From: RPQJ01 sp963706535
GTDB lineage: Bacteria > Pseudomonadota > Gammaproteobacteria > Steroidobacterales > Steroidobacteraceae
Assembly: GCA_963706535.1 (NCBI GenBank)
Contig: CAVPMU010000012.1
Span: forward strand, 531,957-595,956
Reading direction: 5' to 3'
DNA length: 64,000 bases
Shown here: piece by piece, positions 24,499 to 34,580 of the stretch
How positions within the stretch are numbered: position 1 is the stretch's first letter
Layout of the letters: every line of letters starts with the position of its first letter
Translations under genes and position numbers: made by a program
The notes under the pieces: generated by a model
What the model saw: the letters and a program-made list of their open reading frames with translations, nothing else
Database searches by the model: none
Told to the model about the DNA's origin: nothing

Positions 24499-25729
24499 GA
24501 AACCGGAACGCAACCTGATCGTCGGACTCGACATCGGCACCTCGAAGGTGGTGGCGATCGTGGGCGAGCTCGCGCCCGACGGGACGATCGAAGTGGTCGG
24601 CGTGGGGTCGCACCCCTCGCGCGGCCTGAAGAAGGGCGTGGTCGTCAACATCGACTCGACCGTGCAGTCCATCCAGCGGGCGGTGGAGGAAGCGGAGCTG
24701 ATGGCCGGCTGCGAGATCCACTCGGTCTTCGCGGGCATCGCCGGCAGCCACGTGCGCAGCCTCAACTCGCACGGCATCGTCGCGATCCGCGACAAGGAAG
24801 TGACCCCTGGCGACGTGGACCGCGTGATCGACGCGGCGCGCGCGGTGGCGATCCCCGCCGACCAGAAGATCCTGCACATCCTGCCGCAGGAATTCATCAT
24901 CGACTCGCAGGAGGGCATCCGCGAGCCGGTCGGCATGTCCGGCGTGCGCCTCGAGGCGAAGGTGCACATCGTCACCGGCGCGGACAGCGCCGCGCAGAAC
25001 ATCGTCAAGTGCGTGCAGCGCTGCGGGCTAGACGTCGAGGACATCGTGCTCGAGCAGCTCGCCTCGAGCTACGCCGTGCTCGCCGAGGACGAGAAGGAAC
25101 TCGGCGTGTGCCTGGTCGACATCGGCGGCGGCACGACCGACATCGCCGTGTTCTCCGGCGGCGCCATCCGCCACACCTCGGTGATCGCGATCGCCGGCGA
25201 CCAGGTCACCAACGACATCGCGGTGAGCCTGCGCACGCCGACGCACCACGCCGAGGACCTGAAGATCAAGTACGCCTGCGCGCTGTCGCAGCTCGCGAAC
25301 CCGGACGAGACGATCGAGGTGCCGAGCGTGGGCGACCGGCCGGCGCGCCGCCTCGCGCGGCAGACGCTCGCCGAGGTCGTGGAGCCGCGCTACGAGGAAC
25401 TCTTCGCGCTGGTGCGCGGGGAACTCGGCCGCGCGGGCTTCGACGAGATGATCGCCGCCGGCGTCGTGCTGACGGGCGGCAGCGCCAAGATGGAAGGAGT
25501 CATCGAGCTCGCCGAGGAGATCTTCCACGCGCCGGTGCGGCTCGGCTTGCCGCAGGGCGTGAGCGGGCTCGTCGACGTCGTGCGCAATCCCATCCATTCG
25601 ACGGGCGTGGGCCTCCTGCTGTTCGGGCGGGAGAACCACATGCGCCGGCATGGCCGCGCGCTGCCGGTCGCCGGCAACGTGCGCAGCGTGGTGGACCGGA
25701 TGAGGGCGTGGTTTCAAGGCAACTTCTGA
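24491..25729 (+). CDS. ftsA: Cell division protein FtsA
   Basis: FtsA is an actin-like ATPase that tethers FtsZ to the membrane. The 412-residue protein begins MARKPERNLIVGLDIGTSKV. It shows phosphate loops (GLDIGTSKVVAIVGE, CLVDIGGGTTDIAVFSGG), the adenosine-binding VVLTGGSAKMEGV and a C-terminal amphipathic membrane-targeting helix (SVVDRMRAWFQGNF). Unlike most dcw clusters, ftsA is separated from ftsZ by 262 bases, nearly all heptamer repeat. Confidence 0.96.
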   Translation: MARKPERNLIVGLDIGTSKVVAIVGELAPDGTIEVVGVGSHPSRGLKKGVVVNIDSTVQSIQRAVEEAELMAGCEIHSVFAGIAGSHVRSLNSHGIVAIRDKEVTPGDVDRVIDAARAVAIPADQKILHILPQEFIIDSQEGIREPVGMSGVRLEAKVHIVTGADSAAQNIVKCVQRCGLDVEDIVLEQLASSYAVLAEDEKELGVCLVDIGGGTTDIAVFSGGAIRHTSVIAIAGDQVTNDIAVSLRTPTHHAEDLKIKYACALSQLANPDETIEVPSVGDRPARRLARQTLAEVVEPRYEELFALVRGELGRAGFDEMIAAGVVLTGGSAKMEGVIELAEEIFHAPVRLGLPQGVSGLVDVVRNPIHSTGVGLLLFGRENHMRRHGRALPVAGNVRSVVDRMRAWFQGNF

Positions 25730-25957
25730 AGAAGGCTGTGGGCTGAGGGAAGAAGGCTGTGGGCTGAGGGAAGAAGGCTGTGGGCTGTGGGCTGTGGGCT
25801 GTGGGCTGAGGGAAGAAGGCTGTGGGCTGTGGGCTGAGGGCTGAGGGTCGGAAGGGAAAGAGAGGATGCATCAGGGGCAATAGTTTTCGGCTGGTGGTGC
25901 GAGGTGGTGCGGCTGTTTCTTACCTACAGCCCACGGCCCACAGCCCACAGCCTTCTC
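25730..25957. repeat. Heptamer composite repeat (GGCTGTG type) between ftsA and ftsZ
   Basis: This is the longest left arm in the window: about fifteen GGCTGTG/GGCTGAG units from 25735 to 25848. They are interrupted three times by GGAAGAA spacers, so a 21-22-base super-repeat is visible. The right arm at 25921-25954 has about five reversed units ending CAGCCTTCTCG. The 70-base loop is not repetitive and includes TAGTTTTCGG. It breaks the usual ftsA-ftsZ linkage and could alter FtsA:FtsZ ratios. Confidence 0.87.
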
Positions 25958-25991
25958 GAACGGGTTTTTCATTTTCACGGAGCGTCAAACA

Positions 25992-27164
25992 ATGTTCGTA
26001 CTGGCAGACACCGAGAATCAGGGGGCCGTCATCAAGGTCGTCGGCGTCGGCGGCGGCGGCGGCAACGCGGTCACGCACATGGTCGCCTCGGGGATCGAGG
26101 GCGTGGACTTCATCTGCATCAACACCGATGCGCAGGCGCTCAAGCACTCGAAGGTGAAGACCAGCCTGCAGATCGGCTCGAACATCACCAAGGGCCTCGG
26201 CGCGGGCGCCGACCCGGAGGTCGGCCGCCAGGCCGCGATGGAGGACCGTGACCGCATCGTCGAGCTGGTGGACGGCTCGGACATGATCTTCATCACCGCC
26301 GGCATGGGCGGCGGCACGGGCACCGGCGCGGCGCCGGTCGTGGCGCAGGTCGCGAAGGAACTCGGCATCCTCACCGTGGCCGTGGTCACCAAGCCCTTCG
26401 AGATGGAAGGCAACAAGCGGCTCGCGCTCGCGGACCAGGGCATCAGTGAGCTCGGCAAGTACGTCGACTCGCTGATCACCATCCCGAACCAGAAGCTGCT
26501 CACGGTGCTCGGCGGCGACACGACGCTGCTCGACGCGTTCCGCTCGGCGAACCAGGTGCTGCAGGGCGCCGTGCAGGGCATCGCGGAGCTGATCACGCGG
26601 CCCGGCCTCATCAACGTCGATTTCGCCGACGTGAAGACCGTGATGGCCGAGACCGGAATGGCGATGATGGGCTCGGGTTCCGCGACCGGCGAGAACCGCG
26701 CGCGCGCCGCCGCCGAGGCCGCGATCTCGAGCCCGCTGCTCGAGGACGTGAACCTCTCGGGTGCGCACGGCCTGCTGATCAACGTCACCGCCGGCATGGA
26801 CCTGCGCACCAGCGAGTTCCACGTGGTGGGCGACACGATCAAGCAGTTCGCCTCCGAGGACGCCACCGTGGTCGTGGGCTACGTGATCGATCCGGACATG
26901 ACCGACCAGATCCGCGTCACGGTCGTCGCCACCGGCATCGGCCGTCCCGCCGCCGTCCGCGGCATGCCGGCAGGCATACAGCCCAAGGTGGAGGTCGTCG
27001 CCGGCGGGCGTGCCGCGCGCCGTCCGCTCGACAACTACGCAGACTACGATCGCCCCGCCGTCGAGCGTCGCCGCCAGCGCGCGGTGGGCGACGACATCCG
27101 GGCGGATGCCGGCGGTGAGTCGTACCTGGACATTCCGGCGTTTCTGCGCAGACAGGCAGATTGA
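25992..27164 (+). CDS. ftsZ: Cell division GTPase FtsZ
   Basis: FtsZ is the tubulin-like GTPase that forms the division ring. The 390-residue protein has VVGVGGGGGNAVTHM, the tubulin signature GMGGGTGTGAAPVVA (about residues 105-119) and the T7-loop region NVDFADVKTVM. After a basic, variable linker it ends in SYLDIPAFLRRQAD, the conserved peptide that binds FtsA, ZipA and ZapD (zapD is encoded near 35 kb). A CGGAG ribosome site precedes the ATG. Confidence 0.97.
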   Translation: MFVLADTENQGAVIKVVGVGGGGGNAVTHMVASGIEGVDFICINTDAQALKHSKVKTSLQIGSNITKGLGAGADPEVGRQAAMEDRDRIVELVDGSDMIFITAGMGGGTGTGAAPVVAQVAKELGILTVAVVTKPFEMEGNKRLALADQGISELGKYVDSLITIPNQKLLTVLGGDTTLLDAFRSANQVLQGAVQGIAELITRPGLINVDFADVKTVMAETGMAMMGSGSATGENRARAAAEAAISSPLLEDVNLSGAHGLLINVTAGMDLRTSEFHVVGDTIKQFASEDATVVVGYVIDPDMTDQIRVTVVATGIGRPAAVRGMPAGIQPKVEVVAGGRAARRPLDNYADYDRPAVERRRQRAVGDDIRADAGGESYLDIPAFLRRQAD

Positions 27165-27308
27165 GGCAGGCTGTGGGCCGTAGGCTGTGGGCTGTGGGCT
27201 GTGGGGAAGAAGGCTGAGGGCTGAGGGCCGAGGGTCGGAGATGCAACGCTCCGCTGCCGACCCACAGCCTACAGCCCACAGCCTACAGCCCATACTCCAC
27301 AGCCTTCT
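27165..27308. repeat. Heptamer composite repeat (GGCTGTG type) after ftsZ
   Basis: The element starts two bases after the ftsZ stop with GGCAGGCTGTGGGC. About eight left-arm units run to 27236 and seven right-arm units (CACAGCC, TACAGCC) run from 27260 to 27308. The core contains GTCGG and CCGAC as a short closing stem. It separates ftsZ from the lpxC leader. Confidence 0.86.
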
Positions 27309-27349
27309 AAATCAATGGCTTATGCGTCCATTGCAGGTTGTGCTACCAT

Positions 27350-27370
27350 CCCCGGCTAACCTTACCGGGG
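27350..27370 (+). promoter_or_regulatory. Hairpin in the lpxC leader
   Basis: CCCCGG and CCGGGG pair around a nine-base loop, 31 bases before the lpxC start. It is preceded by TGTGCTACCAT, a possible extended -10 element, so the hairpin would lie at the 5' end of an lpxC transcript. No T-tract follows, so it is not an ordinary terminator. The role is unknown. Confidence 0.4.
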
Positions 27371-27401
27371 ACGCACCCGTGCGTGCGCACCAAGTCCCTA
27401 C

Positions 27402-28313
27402 ATGCTCAAGCAACGAACGCTGAAGAACTCCATACGCGCCACCGGCGTCGGTCTCCACACCGGCAAGAAGGTGCTGATGGTGCTGCGGCCGGCGCCGGCC
27501 AACGCCGGAATCACCTTCCGGCGGACGGATCTCGACGAATCGGTCGACATCCCGGCCTGGGCGGAGAACGTCAGCGAGACGACGCTCGGCACCAGCCTGA
27601 CGCGGGGCGCCGCCAAGGTCTCCACCGTCGAGCACTTGATGTCCGCGCTCGCGGGCCTCGGCATCGACAACCTCGTGATCGAGCTGAGCTCGGGCGAAGT
27701 GCCGATCATGGACGGAAGCGCCGGTCCGTTCGTGTTCCTGCTGCAGTCCGCCGGCATCGCGGAGCAGAACGCGCCGAAGAAGTTCGTGCGCATCACGAAG
27801 AGCGTGCAGGTCGAGGACGGCGAGAAGTGGGCGCGCTTCGACCCGTACGACGGCTTCAAGGTGAACTTCGAAATCGAGTTCGACCATCCGGTGTTCAAGC
27901 GCCGCTCGCAGACGGCCTCGATGGACTTCTCCACGACCACGTTCCTGCGCGAGGTGAGCCGGGCGCGCACCTTCGGCTTCATGCGCGACCTCGAGTACAT
28001 GCGCTCGCACAACCTCGCGCTCGGCGGCAACCTCGACAACGCGATCGTGCTCGACGACTACCGCATCCTGAACGAGGACGGCCTGCGCTACGAGGACGAG
28101 TTCGTGAAGCACAAGATCATCGACGCGATCGGGGACCTCTACCTGCTCGGCCACAGCCTGATCGGCGAGTTCAGCGGCTACAAGTCCGGCCACGGACTGA
28201 ACAACCGCCTGCTGCGCGCGCTGGTCGCCGACCGCACGGCGTGGGAAGAAGTGACGTTCGAGACGCCGCAGGACGCGCCGATCTCGTACGTTGCGGCAGC
28301 GGCCACGGCCTGA
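27402..28313 (+). CDS. lpxC: UDP-3-O-acyl-N-acetylglucosamine deacetylase LpxC
   Basis: LpxC is the zinc deacetylase that commits UDP-GlcNAc derivatives to lipid A. The 303-residue protein begins MLKQRTLKNSIRATGVGLHT. The zinc ligands are His in STVEHLMSAL (about residue 79) and the HxxxD set in LYLLGHSLIGEFSG, with KHKIIDAIGDL preceding it. IMDGSAGPF lies between the halves. No good ribosome site is visible. A 21-unit heptamer element follows. Confidence 0.97.
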   Translation: MLKQRTLKNSIRATGVGLHTGKKVLMVLRPAPANAGITFRRTDLDESVDIPAWAENVSETTLGTSLTRGAAKVSTVEHLMSALAGLGIDNLVIELSSGEVPIMDGSAGPFVFLLQSAGIAEQNAPKKFVRITKSVQVEDGEKWARFDPYDGFKVNFEIEFDHPVFKRRSQTASMDFSTTTFLREVSRARTFGFMRDLEYMRSHNLALGGNLDNAIVLDDYRILNEDGLRYEDEFVKHKIIDAIGDLYLLGHSLIGEFSGYKSGHGLNNRLLRALVADRTAWEEVTFETPQDAPISYVAAAATA

Positions 28314-28533
28314 AGAAAAGGGGATAGGGGATAGGGGATAGGGGATAGTGAAGAGGGCCGGCATCGCCGGCCCTTCTTATTCTTACTATCCCCTATCCCC
28401 TATCCCCTATCCCCTATCCCCTATCCCCTATCCCCTATCCCCTATCCCCTATCCCCTATCCCCTATCCCCTATCCCCTATCCCCTATCCCCTATCCCCTA
28501 TCCCCTACCCCCTACCCCCTACCCCCTACCCCC
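28314..28533. repeat. Heptamer composite repeat (GGATAGG type), strongly asymmetric
   Basis: The left arm at 28321-28348 has four GGGATAG units. The right arm has seventeen perfect TATCCCC units (28387-28505) followed by four TACCCCC units (28506-28533). The junction GGATAGTGAAGAG opens a nested terminator-like hairpin. The pure right array indicates recent expansion by slippage or unequal exchange. Its last 22 bases are also the 3' end of dciA. Confidence 0.93.
28351..28378 (+). terminator. Terminator-like hairpin nested in the lpxC repeat
   Basis: GGGCCGGC (28355-28362) and GCCGGCCC (28366-28373) pair around ATC, flanked by AAGA and TTCTT, and followed by ATTCTTA. The stem reads similarly in both directions, so it could end transcription from lpxC and from dciA, which converge here. 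Confidence 0.6.
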
Positions 28534-28826
28534 TTCCTCCCTCCGACCCGCACCCTGACCTTCCCGGCCACGCCCTGGCCGGCGGCCTCGAGCTGCGCTT
28601 TCAGCCGCGGCCCGGCATAGCGCACGCGCGCGGACCAGGCGGCGGAATCCACGATCACGACCAGGTCGTCGGCCCGGCGGACGGCCGACAGGACGTGCGG
28701 GCGCAGTTCCGCGGCGAGGTTCTGCTGCACCAGGGCCGTCAGTGCGGAGACGGCCGCAGCCTGCTCGGCGAGGCGCTCGAGGCGCTGCGGCAGGCCCGAA
28801 AAAAGTGGTTTGAGACGATCAGACAT
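28512..28826 (-). CDS. dciA: DciA-like protein (DUF721)
   Basis: DciA is the ancestral loader of the replicative helicase DnaB. The 104-residue product begins MSDRLKPLFSGLPQRLERL and carries the KH-like DUF721 domain (LVQQNLAAELRPHVLSAVRR, LVVIVDSAAWSARVRYAGPRL). The location, divergent from an M23 peptidase and next to lpxC and secA, matches Pseudomonas. The last ten residues (about GRKGVGGRG) are translated from TACCCCC repeat units, so the native tail has been replaced or extended by the heptamer array. Confidence 0.87.
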   Translation of the reverse strand: MSDRLKPLFSGLPQRLERLAEQAAAVSALTALVQQNLAAELRPHVLSAVRRADDLVVIVDSAAWSARVRYAGPRLKAQLEAAGQGVAGKVRVRVGGRKGVGGRG

Positions 28827-29062
28827 TGTCAATGTATTCTTTATGATGGCGGTTTCGGATTGCCACCCGGGGGGTCGTTCCGGCATAGTCTGCCAACTCG
28901 CAGCTGGGCGGGTCCACCTCCCGGTCGTCGACAAGAACGTGGCGACGGCCGGCAGGGAGTTCACTCCCGCGTGAACCAACCGGCGTGACATGTGGCGCAG
29001 CGCTGCCCGCGCAGGGTACGCGGTGTCCATTCTCAACGGCCCCCAAGAGGGTGAGCGCCGAA

Positions 29063-29986
29063 ATGCATTTACAGATCGTTGCAGGTCGCACCGGCCGTAG
29101 CTGGCACGTCGACTTCAGCAAGCCGAAGAACGCCCTCGCGGCAGGCGGCGCGGCGCTTCTCGTCACCGCACTCATCTTCGCGGCCGGCCTGCAGCTCGGC
29201 CGTTTCATTACCGGCCCCATGGAGCGCGAGGCACTCGCGCAGGCGCTCGACCAGCAGCGTCTCGACCTGCAGGCTGCACGCGGGCAATTGCAGGGCAAGG
29301 TCGACGCAATGGCGTCGCGGGTCGGCACCTTGAACGCCCACCTGATCCGTCTCGATGCGCTTGGCCGCCGCATCACCGACCTCGCCAACCTCGATCGTGG
29401 CGAGTTCGATTTCGACAAGCCGCCGCCGGCCGGCGGCCCGGACGCGGATGTGGAGCATTCCGGCGCCGGTTCCGTGCAGGTGCCCGAGTTGTCGGTCGTG
29501 CTCGATACGCTCGAAGCGCAGCTCGAGGATCGCGAGCGCCAGCTCACCGTGCTCGAGAGCCTCATGTCCACGCGACACCTCGACGCGCGCATCCAGCCGA
29601 GTGGCTGGCCGATCATCGGCGGCTGGATCTCCTCGCATTTCGGCAGCCGCTCCGACCCGTTCACGGGCCGCAACGCCTTCCATGCCGGCGTCGACTTCGC
29701 CGCTCCCCCGGGCAGCCGCGTGGTCTCCACCGGTCCGGGCGTAGTGTCATTCGCAGGTTACAAATCCGGCTACGGCTACGTGGTCGAGGTGACGCACCCC
29801 ACCGGCTTCGTCACGCGCTACGGGCACAACTCGCGCAACCTCGTCCGCCAGGGCCAGACGATCGCGAAGGGCCAGGCCATCGCCATCATCGGCAGCACGG
29901 GCCGCTCCACGGGCAACCACGTGCATTTCGAAGTCGAGCGCGACGGCAACAGGTTGAACCCGATGCGGTACCTGAGCGCGCCCTGA
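29063..29986 (+). CDS. M23-family (LytM) metallopeptidase, membrane-anchored
   Basis: This is a probable peptidoglycan endopeptidase or a LytM-type activator. ATG 29063 gives MHLQIVAGRTGRSWHVDFSK and 307 residues, with GAGGGTGA upstream. There is one N-terminal membrane helix (ALLVTALIFAAGLQLG), a coiled-coil stretch (REALAQALDQQRLDLQAARGQ, VLDTLEAQLEDRERQL) and a C-terminal peptidase domain. The zinc motifs HAGVD and NHVHFE are both intact, so it may be catalytically active. It lies immediately before secA, as in Pseudomonas. Confidence 0.9.
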   Translation: MHLQIVAGRTGRSWHVDFSKPKNALAAGGAALLVTALIFAAGLQLGRFITGPMEREALAQALDQQRLDLQAARGQLQGKVDAMASRVGTLNAHLIRLDALGRRITDLANLDRGEFDFDKPPPAGGPDADVEHSGAGSVQVPELSVVLDTLEAQLEDRERQLTVLESLMSTRHLDARIQPSGWPIIGGWISSHFGSRSDPFTGRNAFHAGVDFAAPPGSRVVSTGPGVVSFAGYKSGYGYVVEVTHPTGFVTRYGHNSRNLVRQGQTIAKGQAIAIIGSTGRSTGNHVHFEVERDGNRLNPMRYLSAP

Positions 29987-30096
29987 AGAGAGCGGATAGC
30001 GGGTAGCGGATAGCGGATAGTGAAGAGGAGAAGGGCCACTTGTCGTGGCCCTTCTTGTCCCCACTAACCGCTGATCATTGCTCATTAACCGCGTTC
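29987..30096. repeat. Chimeric heptamer composite repeat between the M23 peptidase and secA
   Basis: The left arm has GGATAGC-type units (AGCGGATAGCGGGTAGCGG) and the usual GGATAGTGAAGAG junction. The core hairpin pairs GAAGGGCCAC with GTGGCCCTTC (30030-30054) and is followed by TTGTCCCC. The right arm does not mirror the left: it mixes TAACCGC units with TGATCATTGCTCAT-like units of the murA-type family. The arms therefore come from different repeat classes. Confidence 0.8.
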
Positions 30097-30166
30097 CGGC
30101 GCGGCCTGCCGCCGCCGCTTTCCTGTAAAATCCCGCCTTTCCCGCCCGACCCTTCCCGGAGTCCCC

Positions 30167-32960
<2,794 letters not shown>

Positions 32961-33052
32961 GGAAGGCTGTGGGCTGTGGGCTGTAGGCTGTGGGTAGGAA
33001 GGGGAGCGAGCTTCTTGCCACAGCCCACAGCCCACAGCCCACAGCCCTTCTT
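32961..33052. repeat. Heptamer composite repeat (GGCTGTG type) between secA and mutT
   Basis: The left arm GGAAGGCTGTGGGCTGTGGG starts at the base after the secA stop. The core GGAAGGGGAGCGAGCTTCTT forms a weak stem. The right arm at 33017-33047 is four reversed units. The core supplies a ribosome-site-like AAGGGGAG, and the right arm is in frame with the following mutT. Confidence 0.85.
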
Positions 33053-33452
33053 CGTTGTAGCCGGGGCCTTGTATGACGCGTCCGGCCGAGTCCTGATTGC
33101 CCAGCGGCCGGTGGGCAAGGCGCTCGCGGGGCGCTGGGAATTTCCCGGCGGCAAGCTCCATGACGGCGAAGATGCGTATGCGGGGCTCGTGCGCGAGCTG
33201 CGCGAGGAACTCGGCGTCGACGTGCATGGCGCCGAACGCCTGGTCCGCTACTCCCACGCCTATCCCGAGCGGGTCGTCTGCCTCGACATGTGGATCGTCA
33301 CGTCGTGGAGCGGCGCGGCGCGCGGGCTCGATGGGCAGGCGCTCAAGTGGGTGGCACCCGATCGCCTGCACGAGGAAGACATCCTCGAGGCCGACCAGCC
33401 GATCGTCGAGGCGCTGGCGCGGCGTTTCCGCGGCAACGCGGTCAGCGACTGA
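33015..33452 (+). CDS. mutT: MutT-type Nudix hydrolase (8-oxo-dGTP diphosphatase)
   Basis: MutT removes oxidised dGTP from the nucleotide pool. The Nudix box is intact: GGKLHDGEDAYAGLVRELRE followed by ELGV, with the GX5EX7REUXEE pattern. RVLIAQRPVGKALAGRWEFPGG precedes it. The domain proper begins at FFVVAGALYDASG, but no standard start lies close by. TTG 33015, with AAGGGGAG about eight bases upstream, would add MPQPTAHSPQP encoded by heptamer repeat. GTG 32976 is another option and TTG near 33069 would cut into the domain. MutT is often found near secA in gammaproteobacteria. Confidence 0.85.
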   Translation: MPQPTAHSPQPFFVVAGALYDASGRVLIAQRPVGKALAGRWEFPGGKLHDGEDAYAGLVRELREELGVDVHGAERLVRYSHAYPERVVCLDMWIVTSWSGAARGLDGQALKWVAPDRLHEEDILEADQPIVEALARRFRGNAVSD

Positions 33453-33523
33453 GGCCGGCTACACCGTAGGGGGGCGTGGCGGATGGGGCGAGTTCGGGAC
33501 AAGTGGTGTCTATTTTCCCTGCT

Positions 33524-33575
33524 GTGCGCATGGATCATGCGCATGAGTCATGCGCATTACGCATGCGCATAACCC
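33524..33575. repeat. Four 13-bp direct repeats built on the palindrome ATGCGCAT
   Basis: GTGCGCAT at 33524 and ATGCGCAT at 33537, 33550 and 33563 recur at an exact 13-bp period with five variable bases between. The octamer is self-complementary. The array sits between the converging mutT and AbrB-like genes. Iteron-like arrays of this kind can be binding sites for a DNA-binding protein, but the partner is unknown. Confidence 0.8.
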
Positions 33576-33628
33576 CGTGAACGAGACCACCTCGTAGGGC
33601 GCCGTGGCAGCGGACGACTCTGAGCGTT

Positions 33629-33892
33629 TCAGCTGGATGGCTCGTCGGCTGGGTCCAAGGCGGCACGGACCGCGGCGCGTGTTTCTACGTCTACCTCGCT
33701 CTCGCGCTCGAATTCCGCGATGCGTTCCGGCGTGTATATCTCGATCGGCGGCAAATCTGCCGGCCACAGCCGTATGACCCCGTCATCGGACACGTCGAGC
33801 AACATCGTCTCATTGCCTTGCAGGTGCAGTCGCTTCATCACTGCCTTCGGTAGAGAGAGCTGGCCGTTCCGACCCAACATAACCGTGTACAC
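33629..33892 (-). CDS. AbrB/SpoVT-domain protein (MazE-like), no partner toxin visible
   Basis: This 87-residue protein has an N-terminal swapped-hairpin DNA-binding domain: MYTVMLGRNGQLSLPKAVMKRL, with the GxxGQxxLPK pattern, then ETMLLDVSDDGVIRLWP. The C-terminal region is acidic (IAEFERESEVDVETRA), as in antitoxins. The GTG start at 33892 is supported by CCGGAG six bases upstream, and it keeps the first beta strand that ATG 33880 would lose. The 12-bp palindrome ATCTCCGGAGAT (33897-33908) covers that ribosome site and could be an autoregulatory operator. No PIN or other toxin gene follows, so it may be an orphan. Confidence 0.75.
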   Translation of the reverse strand: MYTVMLGRNGQLSLPKAVMKRLHLQGNETMLLDVSDDGVIRLWPADLPPIEIYTPERIAEFERESEVDVETRAAVRAALDPADEPSS

Positions 33893-33980
33893 GTCAATCT
33901 CCGGAGATCATTTTCCGTGGATTCTACAAAACGGGCGCAGGCGACCGCGATTCAGCTGAATTGTCCTCTCGTCGGGAGGT

Positions 33981-34562
33981 TCAGCGACGGATGAGCCGGC
34001 AGGCGATCTCGTGCAGCGCGGGGATGCCGAACTCGGCGAACTTCGGCTCCTGCGCGAGGATGTCGACGCGTTCGAGGATATCGACGTCGAAGGCCGGCCC
34101 GAACTTCGCGCGGATCTCGGACTCCTCCACCGAAAACGGCGGACCGCCCTTCATTTCCTGCGGGTACTCGAATGCGATCAGCAACATGGCCACGCCCGAC
34201 GGCATCAGGCGGGTCATCGACTCGGCATAGCCCGCGCGCATCGCGGGCGGTAGCGCCACCAGCGCCGCGCGGTCGTACACCGCATCGACCGGTCCCAGGA
34301 TCTCCGGGGTCAGGGCGAGCGCGTCGCCCTCGAGGAGTTCATACGGCCCCGCGGTGTGCCTGACGAAGTTGCCGACGACACGGTGGCCACGCTCCGCAAG
34401 CCACGTCATGTCGAGACTCTTGCCGCAGAGCGGCACGTATACCCGGGCGTCGGGCGGAACGCCGAGGGCCGGCCACCACCGCTCCAGCAGCGGATGGACG
34501 GTGGGCTGGTGGAAGCCGACCTGGCCGGTTCTCCAGCGCTCGTGCCAGAAGTCGTGGCGCAT
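33981..34562 (-). CDS. tpm: Thiopurine S-methyltransferase family protein with internal deletion
   Basis: Bacterial TPMT methylates thiopurines and selenium or tellurium compounds. MRHDFWHERWRTGQVGFHQP, ARVYVPLCGKSLDMTWLAERG and VDAVYDRAALVALPPAMR are unmistakable. The protein is 193 residues where about 215-220 is normal. After GHRVVG it jumps to NFVRHTAGPYELLEGD. The segment normally containing the VELS-type acidic residue that binds the SAM ribose, plus the next helix, is missing without loss of frame. It may therefore be inactive. It is encoded in a minus-strand run zapD-yacG-tpm. Confidence 0.88.
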   Translation of the reverse strand: MRHDFWHERWRTGQVGFHQPTVHPLLERWWPALGVPPDARVYVPLCGKSLDMTWLAERGHRVVGNFVRHTAGPYELLEGDALALTPEILGPVDAVYDRAALVALPPAMRAGYAESMTRLMPSGVAMLLIAFEYPQEMKGGPPFSVEESEIRAKFGPAFDVDILERVDILAQEPKFAEFGIPALHEIACRLIRR

Positions 34563-34580
34563 GGGAAGCGATCGGTGCCG

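Noticed and set aside
28381..28533. CRISPR array at the TATCCCC repeats
   Set aside because: Units are 7 bp with no spacers and no cas genes; it is a pure tandem array.
33524..33575. CRISPR-like array at the 13-bp repeats
   Set aside because: Repeats of 8 bp with 5-bp gaps are far too short for CRISPR.
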